Part shown: positions 25,993-34,256 of the stretch, piece after piece
Numbering within the stretch: position 1 is the stretch's first letter
Layout of the letters: the number at the start of each line of letters is the position of its first letter
Assembly (NCBI RefSeq): GCF_031624635.1
Contig: NZ_JAMQOQ010000001.1
Coordinates: 868,001-932,000, forward strand
Direction: 5' to 3'
Length of the DNA stretch: 64,000 bases
Origin: Halogeometricum sp. S3BR5-2
GTDB lineage: Archaea; Halobacteriota; Halobacteria; Halobacteriales; Haloferacaceae
The notes under the pieces: generated by a model
What the model saw: only the letters and a program-made list of their open reading frames with translations
Told to the model about the DNA's origin: nothing
The model's database searches: none
Position numbers and translations under genes: made by a program

Positions 25993-27210
25993 ATGACCGA
26001 CACTGTGGACGACGTCGACCTTCCCTACGAAGAGGATGCGGCGTCGCAGCAGGAGAAAATTCAGGCGCTCCAAGAGCGCCTCGACGTTCTCGAATCTCAG
26101 AACGAAGAGATGCGAGACAAGTTGCTGGACGCGAACGCTGAGAACAACAAGTACCAGCAGAAGTTGGAGCGACTCACACACGAGAACAAGAAGCTCAAGC
26201 AGTCGCCCCTGTTCGTCGCCACCGTCCAAGAGGTAACGGACGAGGGCGTCATCATCAAGCAGCACGGCAACAACCAAGAGGCTCTCACGGAGGTCACCGA
26301 CGAACTGCGCGAGGAGTTGGAGCCCGACTCCCGCGTGGCCGTCAACAACTCCCTCTCTATCGTCAAGCGACTCGACAACGAAACCGACGTGCGCGCTCGG
26401 GTCATGCAGGTCGAGCACAGCCCCGACGTCACGTACGCCGACATCGGCGGCCTCGAAGAGCAGATGAACGAGGTCCGAGAGACCGTCGAGATGCCGCTGA
26501 AATCCCCCGAGATGTTCGAGAAAGTCGGCATCCAGCCCCCGTCGGGCGTTCTCCTCTACGGCCCGCCGGGCACCGGGAAGACGATGCTGGCGAAGGCCGT
26601 CGCCAATCAGACCGACGCGACGTTCATCAAGATGGCCGGCTCCGAACTCGTCCACAAGTTCATCGGCGAGGGGGCGAAACTCGTCCGCGACCTCTTCGAG
26701 GTGGCCCGCGAGAACGAACCCGCCGTCCTCTTCATCGACGAGATAGACGCCATCGCCTCGAAGCGTACGGACTCGAAGACGTCCGGCGACGCGGAGGTCC
26801 AGCGGACGATGATGCAACTGCTCTCCGAGATGGACGGCTTCGACGAACGCGGCGACGTCCGCATCATCGCGGCGACGAACCGCTTCGACATGCTCGACCC
26901 CGCCATCCTCCGGCCGGGTCGCTTCGACCGCCTCATCGAGGTGCCCAAGCCCAACATGGAGGGCCGCGAGATAATCTTCCAGATCCACACGCGGAACATG
27001 AACGTCGCCGACGACGTGGACTTCGCGCGACTCGCCGAGATGGCCGACGAGGCCTCCGGCGCCGACGTGAAGGCCATCTGCACCGAGGCGGGGATGTTCG
27101 CCATCCGCGACGACCGCACGGAGATATACATGAACGACTTCGTCTCCGCCTGGGAGAAGATTCAGGCCGAGGCCGACGACGACGCCGACGCCTCCCGCGC
27201 GTTCGCGTAG
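25993..27210 (+). CDS. panA: Proteasome-activating nucleotidase (PAN), 26S ATPase homologue
   Basis: The protein has 405 residues. The N-terminal coiled coil (about 18-70) is followed by an OB domain. The AAA module has Walker A GPPGTGKT (about 190-197), Walker B LFIDEIDAI, sensor AATNR and arginine-finger region RPGRFDR, plus the C-terminal helical lid. The hexamer unfolds proteins and feeds them to the 20S proteasome. The extreme C-terminus is RAFA, so Phe stands where the usual docking motif HbYX has Tyr. Haloarchaea often have two PAN paralogues; this is the PanA type by N-terminal sequence, as I recall it. The gene is leaderless, monocistronic and divergent from the repair operon. Confidence 0.95.
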   Translation: MTDTVDDVDLPYEEDAASQQEKIQALQERLDVLESQNEEMRDKLLDANAENNKYQQKLERLTHENKKLKQSPLFVATVQEVTDEGVIIKQHGNNQEALTEVTDELREELEPDSRVAVNNSLSIVKRLDNETDVRARVMQVEHSPDVTYADIGGLEEQMNEVRETVEMPLKSPEMFEKVGIQPPSGVLLYGPPGTGKTMLAKAVANQTDATFIKMAGSELVHKFIGEGAKLVRDLFEVARENEPAVLFIDEIDAIASKRTDSKTSGDAEVQRTMMQLLSEMDGFDERGDVRIIAATNRFDMLDPAILRPGRFDRLIEVPKPNMEGREIIFQIHTRNMNVADDVDFARLAEMADEASGADVKAICTEAGMFAIRDDRTEIYMNDFVSAWEKIQAEADDDADASRAFA

Positions 27211-27301
27211 TCGGGCCAAGAGCACTCGCTCGAACCCTATTTTCGCGCGGACCTGATTCTGATTTCGGTTTCGCTTCTGCTACCCTCTCCCCCCGCGGCG
27301 T

Positions 27302-27427
27302 TCACAGAACGCTGACGACGGCGTACGGCACGAGAAACAGGACGACGAACATCAGCAAGAGAATCCCGCCGTAGCCGGCGAACGTCCCGAGTGCGGCCCG
27401 CCACGGGGGCGCGTCGGTGTCTACCAT
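27302..27427 (-). CDS. 41-residue single-span membrane peptide
   Basis: A short frame from ATG at 27427 to TGA at 27302 encodes MVDTDAPPWRAALGTFAGYG followed by a 20-residue hydrophobic span (ILLLMFVVLFLVPYAVVSVL). It follows the histidine-kinase gene by 25 bp on the same strand and is probably co-transcribed. It is too short for homology-based certainty, but codon usage (strong third-position G/C) and the sharp amphipathic-then-hydrophobic layout support translation. Its function is unknown. Confidence 0.6.
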   Translation of the reverse strand: MVDTDAPPWRAALGTFAGYGGILLLMFVVLFLVPYAVVSVL

Positions 27428-27452
27428 ACCGACCGGTTCCGCGGGCGGGGAC

Positions 27453-30416
27453 TTAACTGCCCGCCCCGGAGGCGGACTCGGACTCCGACCCGGATTCGGA
27501 CTCGGCGTCGGCGTCGGATTCGGACTCGGTGTCGGCGTCGGATTCGGCGTCGGCGTCCTCGGGGTCCTCGCTCGCCCGCGGGAGCACCACGCGGAACGCC
27601 GCCCCGCCCTCGGGTCGGTTCGTCACGGAGACGTCGCCGCCGTACGCCTCGACTATCTCCCGGACGAGGTGGAGTCCGAACCCGGTTCCGGGGCTCTCGA
27701 ACCCCTTCGCGCCCTTCTCGAAGATGCGCGATTCGAGGTCGGGGTCGACGCCGGGACCGTTGTCCGCCACCACGAGCGTCACCGTCTCCTCGCCGACTTC
27801 GGCGTCGGCGGTCACTCGCGGCGTCGGTTTGTCGTTGTGCTGGACGGCGTTGACGAGGAGGTTCTCTATCACCTCGTCCAGCAGTTCGTTCGCGCAGACG
27901 GCGACGTCGGACGGCCCCTCGTAGACGAGTTCCGCTTCGGGGAACAGTTCCCGCGTGGCCGTTATCGTCGATCTGATCGCCTCGTCGAGGGAGATGGGTT
28001 CGAGGGCGACCTCGTCGGACTCGACGATGGCGTTCATCAGAGAACGGATGGTCTGGACGAGTTCGATCATCGAGTCGGTCCGCTTGCGCGCCGTCGCCAG
28101 GTGCTCCGCGACGCTGTCGTCGACCTTCTCCTCGACGAACTCCAGACGCGCGTCGACGACGTTGAGGCTGTTGAGGAGGTTGTGCCGGATGAGTCGGTTC
28201 ATCAGTTCCAACCGCTCGCGCTCGTGCTCTAACTCCTCCTCGCGGCGGACGCGTTCGGTGATGTCCTGCGAGAGCGACATCGCGGCGCGGACCTCCCCGT
28301 CGTCGTCGTAGACGGGCACCGTCCGGTACTCTATCGTCCGCCCCTCGAACTCCACCCGAATGGTCGTCGTCTCGCCCGCCAGCGCCGTTCGCAAGGCGTC
28401 GTTCACCCGGTCGCGCACCGCCACCGGGGCGAACGAGATATCCTCGACGTGTCGGCCCTCGATGTCCGACGGGTCGACGTCGACCCGGTCGAAGTTCGAC
28501 CCCGCGGCGAGGAGGTAGGTGAGGTCGGTGTCGACGAGAGCGACGGCGCCGTTCGGGACGTTCTCCGCGAGCGTCCGGTAGCGTTTCTCGCTCTCGCGGA
28601 GCTGTCGGTCCCGCTCGACCGACCGGAGCGCGTGGCCCACGATGGTGCCGAGGCGCGAGAGCGCCGTCCGCTCCTCGGCGCCGAACGCGCCGGGGCGCTC
28701 GGAGTAGACGTTCAGGACGCCGTACCGGTCGTCCCCGAACGCGATGGGGATGGCCGCCGACGACCGGTAGCCGTACGTCCGCGCGTGGTCGCGCCAGGAG
28801 GCGTAGTTCGCGCTCTCGTCGACGTCTTGGACGACTTGCGTCTCCCCGGTGAGAAGCGCCTGCGCCGTCGGTCCGTCCCGACCGGGGCCGTCGAGCGACA
28901 GCGCGATATTCGAGAGGTAGTTCTCGACGCCCGATTCGCACCGACAGCGGATCTCGCCGGTCGACTCGTCGGCCTCGCCGATCCACGCGAACACGTAGGA
29001 GTCGGAGGCGGCCAGCGTCTCGCAGAGGAGCCGTTCTATCTCCTCGCGGCTCGACTGCCTCACCGCCGACTCGGATATCTGCTGGACGAGCGAGTTCAGA
29101 TCGTTCAGCGCCGCCAACTGCTCGCGCTGGGCCCGGCGCTCGCGCTCGGAGTCGCGGTGGTCGATGGCCGTCGCGAGGATGTTGGCGACGCTCTGGACGA
29201 AGTCCACGTCGTACTCCGTGAACGACCGTTCCTCGGTGTCGTGGGTGCCGAGGATACCCCACGGGTCGTCGACGGGACCGATTATCGTGCTGATGCCGCT
29301 CACGACGCCGTGGTCGACGAGGAGGTCCGGTCCGGAGAAGCGCGTCTCCGCGCTCAGGTCGTCGACGACGACGGGGTCCGCCGAGAGCAGGGTGTAGCCG
29401 GCCTGCGTGCTCTCGTCGTTGGCGACGGACGCCTCGCCGACGTGCCCCAGCTTCCAGCCGACGCCGGAGCGGAGGAACAGTTCTCGACCGTCGTCGGTGA
29501 GATCCAACACCTTGCAGTAGTCGTTGTCGAGCGTCTCCGCGACGGCCTCGGTCGCTCGGTCGAACAGGTCGTCCAGGGGCGGGTGCTCCAGCGCCAACCG
29601 CCCGAGTTCGGCGACGACCTCCTGTTGGTGCGAGCGGGCCTCCAGTTCCCGCTGTTTCTCGAACCGCCCGGTGACGTCCTGGGAGATGGCGAGACCGGCG
29701 AGCACGTCGTCGTCCCCCCGAACCGGGGCCGTCCGTACGCGGTGCATCCGGTCGCCGATGGGGAGCAGGAACGTCCGCGTCTCCCCGTCGAGGGTGGCGC
29801 GGTAGTGCGGTTCTATCTCCTCGAACGCCTCCGGTTGGACGATATCGGAGAGCCGCTCTCCGGCCAGTTCGTCCCGCTCGAAGGCCGACAGACGCTCGGG
29901 CCGGACGCCGTCCAGTTTCTCGGCGTCCCCGCCGGTGACGAGAAGCCGCAGGTCGTGATCGAAGAGGGCGACCGACCCGTTGGGGAAGTTGTCGACGAGC
30001 GTCCGGTAGCGCCGACGCGTCTCCGCCAACCGCCGCTCGCGCTCCTTCTCGGCGGTGACGTCGCGGAAGTAGACGGACAGCCCCGTCTCGGAGGGGTGCG
30101 CGTTCACCTCGAACCAGCCGCCCAGCGACTCGTAGTAGAGCTCGAAGCTGGTCGGGTCCTGCGTCTCCATCGCCTCGTGATACTCCGTCCAGAGGGCCGT
30201 CTCGGTCGCCTCCGGAAACGCCTCCCAGACCGAGCGGCCGAGCAGTTCGTCCTCGGAGCGGTCGAGCAGCTCCGTGGCCCGCTCGTTGACGTACCTGAAC
30301 CGCCACTCGGCGTCGAGGGCGTAGAACGCGTCGGAGACGCGTTCGAGAATCTCCGCCGGTTCGGAGATGACCCGCTCGGCCGAGGTGTCTTCCCCTCCGG
30401 GAGGCCCCGTGTGCAT
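27453..30416 (-). CDS. Multi-sensor PAS/GAF signal-transduction histidine kinase
   Basis: The protein has 987 residues and no membrane spans, so it is cytoplasmic. In order: PAS (20-130), PAS (135-260), GAF (275-420), GAF (435-600), PAS (605-725), HisKA-like helix with phosphoacceptor H745 in LIRHNLLN, and HATPase (840-950) with the N-box ENLLVNAVQHN, DNGPGVD and GTGFGLHLV. A Ser/Asp/Glu tail follows (953-987). It is likely to sense light, redox or small ligands; no heme or flavin residues are obvious. A receiver-only gene diverges from it 88 bp away and is a plausible partner. A 41-residue membrane peptide follows. Confidence 0.92.
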   Translation of the reverse strand: MHTGPPGGEDTSAERVISEPAEILERVSDAFYALDAEWRFRYVNERATELLDRSEDELLGRSVWEAFPEATETALWTEYHEAMETQDPTSFELYYESLGGWFEVNAHPSETGLSVYFRDVTAEKERERRLAETRRRYRTLVDNFPNGSVALFDHDLRLLVTGGDAEKLDGVRPERLSAFERDELAGERLSDIVQPEAFEEIEPHYRATLDGETRTFLLPIGDRMHRVRTAPVRGDDDVLAGLAISQDVTGRFEKQRELEARSHQQEVVAELGRLALEHPPLDDLFDRATEAVAETLDNDYCKVLDLTDDGRELFLRSGVGWKLGHVGEASVANDESTQAGYTLLSADPVVVDDLSAETRFSGPDLLVDHGVVSGISTIIGPVDDPWGILGTHDTEERSFTEYDVDFVQSVANILATAIDHRDSERERRAQREQLAALNDLNSLVQQISESAVRQSSREEIERLLCETLAASDSYVFAWIGEADESTGEIRCRCESGVENYLSNIALSLDGPGRDGPTAQALLTGETQVVQDVDESANYASWRDHARTYGYRSSAAIPIAFGDDRYGVLNVYSERPGAFGAEERTALSRLGTIVGHALRSVERDRQLRESEKRYRTLAENVPNGAVALVDTDLTYLLAAGSNFDRVDVDPSDIEGRHVEDISFAPVAVRDRVNDALRTALAGETTTIRVEFEGRTIEYRTVPVYDDDGEVRAAMSLSQDITERVRREEELEHERERLELMNRLIRHNLLNSLNVVDARLEFVEEKVDDSVAEHLATARKRTDSMIELVQTIRSLMNAIVESDEVALEPISLDEAIRSTITATRELFPEAELVYEGPSDVAVCANELLDEVIENLLVNAVQHNDKPTPRVTADAEVGEETVTLVVADNGPGVDPDLESRIFEKGAKGFESPGTGFGLHLVREIVEAYGGDVSVTNRPEGGAAFRVVLPRASEDPEDADAESDADTESESDADAESESGSESESASGAGS
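27476..27560. repeat. Low-complexity TCGGAC/TCGGCG coding repeat
   Basis: The 3' end of the kinase gene is built of imperfect repeats of TCGGACTCG and GTCGGCG units. They encode the Asp/Glu/Ser/Ala tail of the kinase. The array is likely to vary in length between strains. Confidence 0.6.
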
Positions 30417-30504
30417 GGTCCGTTCTAAGGGCCTGAAGCTATAAGGAATCCCGGTCCGGGGGTTACCGCTACGCTATTGAACGTACCGGCCGTCTCTCCG
30501 CCCA

Positions 30505-30864
30505 ATGGGTGACGATTCGGAGCCGGAAGGCCGCACCGTCCTCGTCGTCGAGGACGACGCGGACCTACTGGGGACGTACGAGGTGTGGCTGGCCGGCTGC
30601 GAGGGTGTTACCGTCCGCACCGCGCTCGACGGGAAGGCGGCGCTGGCCGCCGCGGACGACGCGGACGCCCTCGTCCTCGACCGGCAGTTGCCGGCGCTCT
30701 CGGGGCCCGAGGTGTTGGAACGCCTCGACGGCGACCGGCCGGTCGTCGTCGTCAGCGCCTACCGGCCCGACGCCCACGTCGGCGAGGACGACGTCGCCGC
30801 GTACCTGGTCAAACCGGTCACGCGGGACCGATTTCTCGATGCGGTGCGGCGCGCGCTGTCGTGA
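30505..30864 (+). CDS. Receiver-domain response regulator (stand-alone)
   Basis: The protein has 119 residues and is a single CheY-like receiver with nothing appended. The acidic pair is VEDDAD, the phosphoacceptor Asp is in LVLDRQLP, the Ser/Thr switch is in VVVVSAYR, and the conserved Lys is in YLVKPV. It has no output domain, so it acts as a phosphorelay shuttle or by binding a partner. It is divergently arranged with the large histidine kinase, suggesting a cognate pair. HalX-type regulators have a similar receiver but carry a C-terminal domain that is absent here. Confidence 0.9.
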   Translation: MGDDSEPEGRTVLVVEDDADLLGTYEVWLAGCEGVTVRTALDGKAALAAADDADALVLDRQLPALSGPEVLERLDGDRPVVVVSAYRPDAHVGEDDVAAYLVKPVTRDRFLDAVRRALS

Positions 30865-30923
30865 GCGACGGGGGCCGGACGCGGACCCGAACCACTCAAC
30901 ACCGGGGGCCGCCATCGCCGGAT

Positions 30924-31607
30924 ATGGGAACACCGCTTGACGCGCGCGACGCGCAGGTACGAGAGATACTCGACCGACTCTACGAGGAGTACCCCGACAC
31001 GACCATCTCCCTGAACTTCTCGAACCGTCTCGAACTGCTGGTCGCCGTCGTGCTGTCGGCGCAGTGCACCGACGAGCGGGTGAACTCGGTGACGGCCGAC
31101 CTCTTCGAGAAGTACCCCTCCGCCGAGGCGTTCGCGGCGGCCGACCAGGAGGAACTCGCCGAGGACCTCAGTTCGATCACCTACTACAACAACAAGGCGA
31201 AGTACATCCGCTCGGCGGCCGCCGACATCGTGGAGAAACACGACGGGGAGGTGCCGGACACGATGAGCGAACTGACCGACCTCGCGGGCGTCGGCCGGAA
31301 GACGGCGAACGTCGTCCTCCAGCACGGTCACGACGTGGTGGAGGGCATTGTCGTCGACACGCACGTCCAGCGACTCTCGCGACGCCTCGGAATCACCGAG
31401 GAGGAGCGCCCCGAGCGAATCGAGGAGGACCTCATGCCCGTCGTTCCCGAGAAGGACTGGCAACAGCTCACGCACCTGTTCATCAGCCACGGCCGGGCCG
31501 TCTGCACCGCTCGCAACCCCGACTGCGGCGACTGCGTCCTCGAAGACGTCTGTCCGTCGTCGAAAGTCGACCGCGAGGTCGACCTGGCGAGCGGCGAGGC
31601 GTGGTAG
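30924..31607 (+). CDS. nth: Endonuclease III (DNA glycosylase/AP lyase)
   Basis: The protein has 227 residues from the ATG at 30924. The helix-hairpin-helix LAGVGRKTANVVL contains catalytic Lys126, and VVDTHVQRL contains catalytic Asp145. The 4Fe-4S cluster ligands are C194-x6-C201-x2-C204-x5-C210. The enzyme removes oxidised pyrimidines and cleaves the abasic site in base excision repair. The long upstream open frame overlaps the receiver gene out of frame and is rejected. It converges with the next gene. Confidence 0.96.
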   Translation: MGTPLDARDAQVREILDRLYEEYPDTTISLNFSNRLELLVAVVLSAQCTDERVNSVTADLFEKYPSAEAFAAADQEELAEDLSSITYYNNKAKYIRSAAADIVEKHDGEVPDTMSELTDLAGVGRKTANVVLQHGHDVVEGIVVDTHVQRLSRRLGITEEERPERIEEDLMPVVPEKDWQQLTHLFISHGRAVCTARNPDCGDCVLEDVCPSSKVDREVDLASGEAW

Positions 31608-31643
31608 GCGACGAGCGGTGAGCGGCGGGGTCGGACCCGGGCC

Positions 31644-32123
31644 TCAGAACACGTACGAGGCGAGGTACTGGTAGGCGCCGAGGAACCACGCCAGAATCCA
31701 GAACAGCACGTAGCCGACGACGCCGATACGAAGGCGGCCGCGCCAGGCGCCCATGTTCTCGTGGAGGTCGTCCAAATCTATCTCCTGGTCGGGGTTGTGG
31801 TAGAGGTCGGCGTTGCGCTTCGCTTGGAAGATTCGGACGATGCCGGTCAGCGCGAAGGTGAGCATCGCGTACGCCTGCAGGCCGAGCACCGCGTGGAGCG
31901 CCGAGAGGCCGCCGAGTTGCACGAAGAGGCGCGGAATCATCCAGAAGACGACGGGTATCGTGTTGAGGAGGAGGCCGGGAACGATGAACGAGAGGTGGCG
32001 GACGAGCACGTCCCACGTCACCGTCTCGGCCTCGATGATGATCCACGCCCCGTAGAGGTAGAACGGAAAGCTGGCCGTGACCATCAGCGCGGCGACCGTC
32101 GCGATGGCCGACTCGGATACCAT
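31644..32123 (-). CDS. Four-span membrane protein, haloarchaeal, function unknown
   Basis: The protein has 159 residues. Hydrophobic spans lie near residues 5-30, 42-65, 75-98 and 132-155, with a polar loop (AKRNADLYHNPDQEIDLDDLHENMGAWRGRL) between the third and fourth. The pattern of a membrane-embedded Trp/His-rich helix bundle and the position next to the cytochrome cluster suggest a respiratory accessory protein, but it is transcribed away from that cluster. No recognisable catalytic motif is seen. Confidence 0.72.
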   Translation of the reverse strand: MVSESAIATVAALMVTASFPFYLYGAWIIIEAETVTWDVLVRHLSFIVPGLLLNTIPVVFWMIPRLFVQLGGLSALHAVLGLQAYAMLTFALTGIVRIFQAKRNADLYHNPDQEIDLDDLHENMGAWRGRLRIGVVGYVLFWILAWFLGAYQYLASYVF

Positions 32124-32257
32124 CGCCGTGGCTTAGGGGTCGAGCGGCCTAAGTGGCCCGACTCCGGGGTGGCGTACGGCGCTCGCACCCGAGTATCTCT
32201 CCCGAACGCCGGGAACCGACCGTCACCCTAACGGTGGTTCACGCCCAATCACCGGCG

Positions 32258-33097
32258 ATGAGCGAATCGCCGGACGAACCGGCCGACGCGGAGCGGCCGC
32301 CCTCGGACCCGGAGGACGCCGAACTGGCGGCCCTGCGCCGTGAGGTCGAGGAGAAGTACGACTTCGACGACTTCGGCCCGGAGGACATGGCGGAGATGAG
32401 CGCCGAGGAGTGGGAGGCGGCGTTCGACCCCGACTCGTGGATCGTCGGCGAGGAACTGCTCGTCCGACTGGAGAAGGAACTGAAGAGTCGGGTCGCCCGA
32501 CGGGAGATATTCGGCGTCGTCGAACGCGTCGCCGTCGACGGCGAACCGCACGTGTTGGTCTACTCGGACGAGGGGTACGCGCTGGTCGGCCCCGACGGCT
32601 CCTTGGAGGGGGAGGGCACCGTCTACCGCGACGTGCAGCCCTCGCTCGTCCTCTGTTCGATGGAGGACTTCGAGGTGCAGGAACCGCCGGAGAACCACGG
32701 GCTGCCGGACCCCGACGCCGTCGTCGAACACTCGAGCGAACTCGGCAACACCATCCTCCAGATAATCGCCGGCGGGCAGATTCTCGGCGGCCTCGTCCTC
32801 GTCGGACTGTGGCTGTTCACCGACCTCATCCCGTTCTCCTCGGGGAGGCAGATAAACATCGTTCCGCCCGTCGTCGCCGGGTTCTTCCTGCTCGTCGGGT
32901 TCTTCCTGTTCCTCGTCGTGGCGAACGCCCGCCTCTCGGACCGCTTCCGGTCCGAGGAGTACCGCAACCGACTCCGGGCCGTCCGCGACCACGGCCGACC
33001 CGACTTCGTGCCCGTCGACGACGCGAGTGGTGCGGCGCTCGAATCCGACGAGGCGGCCGACGACTCCGGCGCCGACGGCCGCCCTGGCGGGACCTGA
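32258..33097 (+). CDS. Membrane protein at the head of the cytochrome cluster, function unknown
   Basis: The protein has 279 residues from the ATG at 32258. A long soluble acidic N-terminal part (1-165) includes AEMSAEEWEAAFDPDSWIVGEELLVRLEKELKSRVARREIF and a small beta-rich region. Two membrane spans follow (about 170-193 and 205-232). A charged C-terminus ends in a disordered tail. No known family was recognised from motifs. It is upstream of, and on the same strand as, the halocyanin/cytochrome b genes, 95 bp before the halocyanin, which has its own TATA-like box. Confidence 0.7.
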   Translation: MSESPDEPADAERPPSDPEDAELAALRREVEEKYDFDDFGPEDMAEMSAEEWEAAFDPDSWIVGEELLVRLEKELKSRVARREIFGVVERVAVDGEPHVLVYSDEGYALVGPDGSLEGEGTVYRDVQPSLVLCSMEDFEVQEPPENHGLPDPDAVVEHSSELGNTILQIIAGGQILGGLVLVGLWLFTDLIPFSSGRQINIVPPVVAGFFLLVGFFLFLVVANARLSDRFRSEEYRNRLRAVRDHGRPDFVPVDDASGAALESDEAADDSGADGRPGGT

Positions 33098-33160
33098 GAC
33101 GCTCGCGCCGCGCGGGACTAAGACGCCGACAGCGGGCCGATGGCAGGGGGAGTCGGTGGG

Positions 33161-33166
33161 TTTAAG
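33161..33166 (+). promoter_or_regulatory. TATA-like box of the halocyanin/cytochrome b cluster
   Basis: TTTAAG lies 27-32 bp before the ATG at 33193, the correct spacing for a leaderless transcript that would drive the respiratory operon. Confidence 0.5.
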
Positions 33167-33192
33167 CGCGTTCCATCCTGAGAATTTTCTGT

Positions 33193-33867
33193 ATGAAAAG
33201 GCGGGACTTTCTGAGAGCGGCAAGCGTCCCTGCCGCGACCGCGACGGCCTCTGCCGCCGCCGGAGTCGGGGCCGCCCAAGAGGGCACTTCGACGTCGGGT
33301 GGCGGCGGCACCGCCACAGGGGCAGGAACAGGAACCGGGTCCGGAGGTACCGGCACCGGGGCAGGTACCGGCACCGGCGGCGGCGGTGGCGGCGGTGGCG
33401 GCGCGTCGGAGACGGTCGAAGTCGGCCCCGGCGGCTCCCTCGTCTTCACGCCCGGCACCGAGGAGGCCCTCCAAATCGCGCCGGGCACGACCGTGGAGTT
33501 CGTCTGGATGTCGGACAACCACAACGTCGTCCCCGACAGCACGCCGGAGGGTTCGAGCTGGTCCGGTCACGAGCCAATCGAGAACGAGGGCTTCACCTAC
33601 ACGCACACGTTCAGCACGCTCGGCACCTACGAGTACCACTGCGCCCCTCACGAGACGGCGGGGATGGTCGGCACCGTCGAAGTCGTCGAGAACCCGAGCA
33701 GCGGCGAGGGCGGCGGCGAGAAGGAACTCGAGGAACTGGGCGTCCCGATTCAGGCCCACTGGGTCGGCGCTGCGACCATTCTCGGGATCATCGTGACGGC
33801 CATCTTCACGTTCTACATCCTGAAATACGGCGAGTCCGCGCACACGGGCACGGGGAGGAACGGATAG
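33193..33867 (+). CDS. Halocyanin (blue copper protein) with Tat signal and C-terminal membrane anchor
   Basis: The protein has 224 residues. The twin-arginine signal MKRRDFLRAAS leads to a Gly/Thr-rich linker (31-70). The cupredoxin domain is at 71-165, with copper ligands H110 (DNHN), C150, H153 and M158 (YHC-APHETAGM). A single membrane span lies at about 189-211. No lipobox is present, so anchoring is by the C-terminal helix. As the first clear redox gene before cytochrome b, it probably takes electrons from, or gives them to, the b-type complex. A near-duplicate sits at 49279. The low-complexity linker is encoded by GGCACC/GGCGGC repeats. Confidence 0.93.
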   Translation: MKRRDFLRAASVPAATATASAAAGVGAAQEGTSTSGGGGTATGAGTGTGSGGTGTGAGTGTGGGGGGGGGASETVEVGPGGSLVFTPGTEEALQIAPGTTVEFVWMSDNHNVVPDSTPEGSSWSGHEPIENEGFTYTHTFSTLGTYEYHCAPHETAGMVGTVEVVENPSSGEGGGEKELEELGVPIQAHWVGAATILGIIVTAIFTFYILKYGESAHTGTGRNG

Positions 33868-34254
33868 ATGTCCTCCAGCGGCAGCACCTACGGGGACATC
33901 CACCGCTACGAACCGGCCCGCGAGAGCACCGCCGCGGCCATCGCTATCGTCCTCCTGGCCATCATCGAGGTCATCTTCGTGTTCATGTTCACCTTCGGCC
34001 TCGTCTCCGGATGGGGGCTGTCCGACACGGGGAACATGTTCCTCGGCGGCGTCCTCGCCGTCATCTTCATCGACCTCGCGTTCATCCTCGCGCTGTACCG
34101 CAAGGAGTTCCTCCCGGACGTCGTGATAGTCAAGAAGCGGCGTCGGAAGTGGGAAGACGTCTACATCCGTGAGGACCAGATGGAAGGCACCGACTTCGGC
34201 GCCGGAGCGTGGGACCAGGTCAAGCGCGCCGTCTACCCGTACTACAAGAGGTAA
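33868..34254 (+). CDS. Two-span membrane protein of the cytochrome b cluster
   Basis: The protein has 128 residues and its ATG immediately follows the halocyanin stop. There are two hydrophobic helices (about 22-48 and 55-78). They are followed by a basic patch VKKRRRKWEDVYIRED and a conserved-looking C-terminus ending AVYPYYKR. There is no haem-ligand His pair. Tight spacing (0 bp upstream, 2 bp before cytochrome b) makes it a likely subunit of the complex. I recall a haloarchaeal uncharacterised family in this position, without known function. Confidence 0.78.
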   Translation: MSSSGSTYGDIHRYEPARESTAAAIAIVLLAIIEVIFVFMFTFGLVSGWGLSDTGNMFLGGVLAVIFIDLAFILALYRKEFLPDVVIVKKRRRKWEDVYIREDQMEGTDFGAGAWDQVKRAVYPYYKR

Positions 34255-34256
34255 CA

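Noticed and set aside
27421..30306. 961-codon minus-strand ORF in another frame of the kinase gene
   Set aside because: It is rich in Arg, Pro and Gly with no motifs. The frame 27453-30416 carries PAS, GAF and kinase motifs.
33295..33405. GGC/GGCACC repeats in the halocyanin gene as a possible microsatellite mobile element
   Set aside because: They lie within the reading frame and encode the Gly/Thr linker. No flanking duplication or insertion signature is seen.
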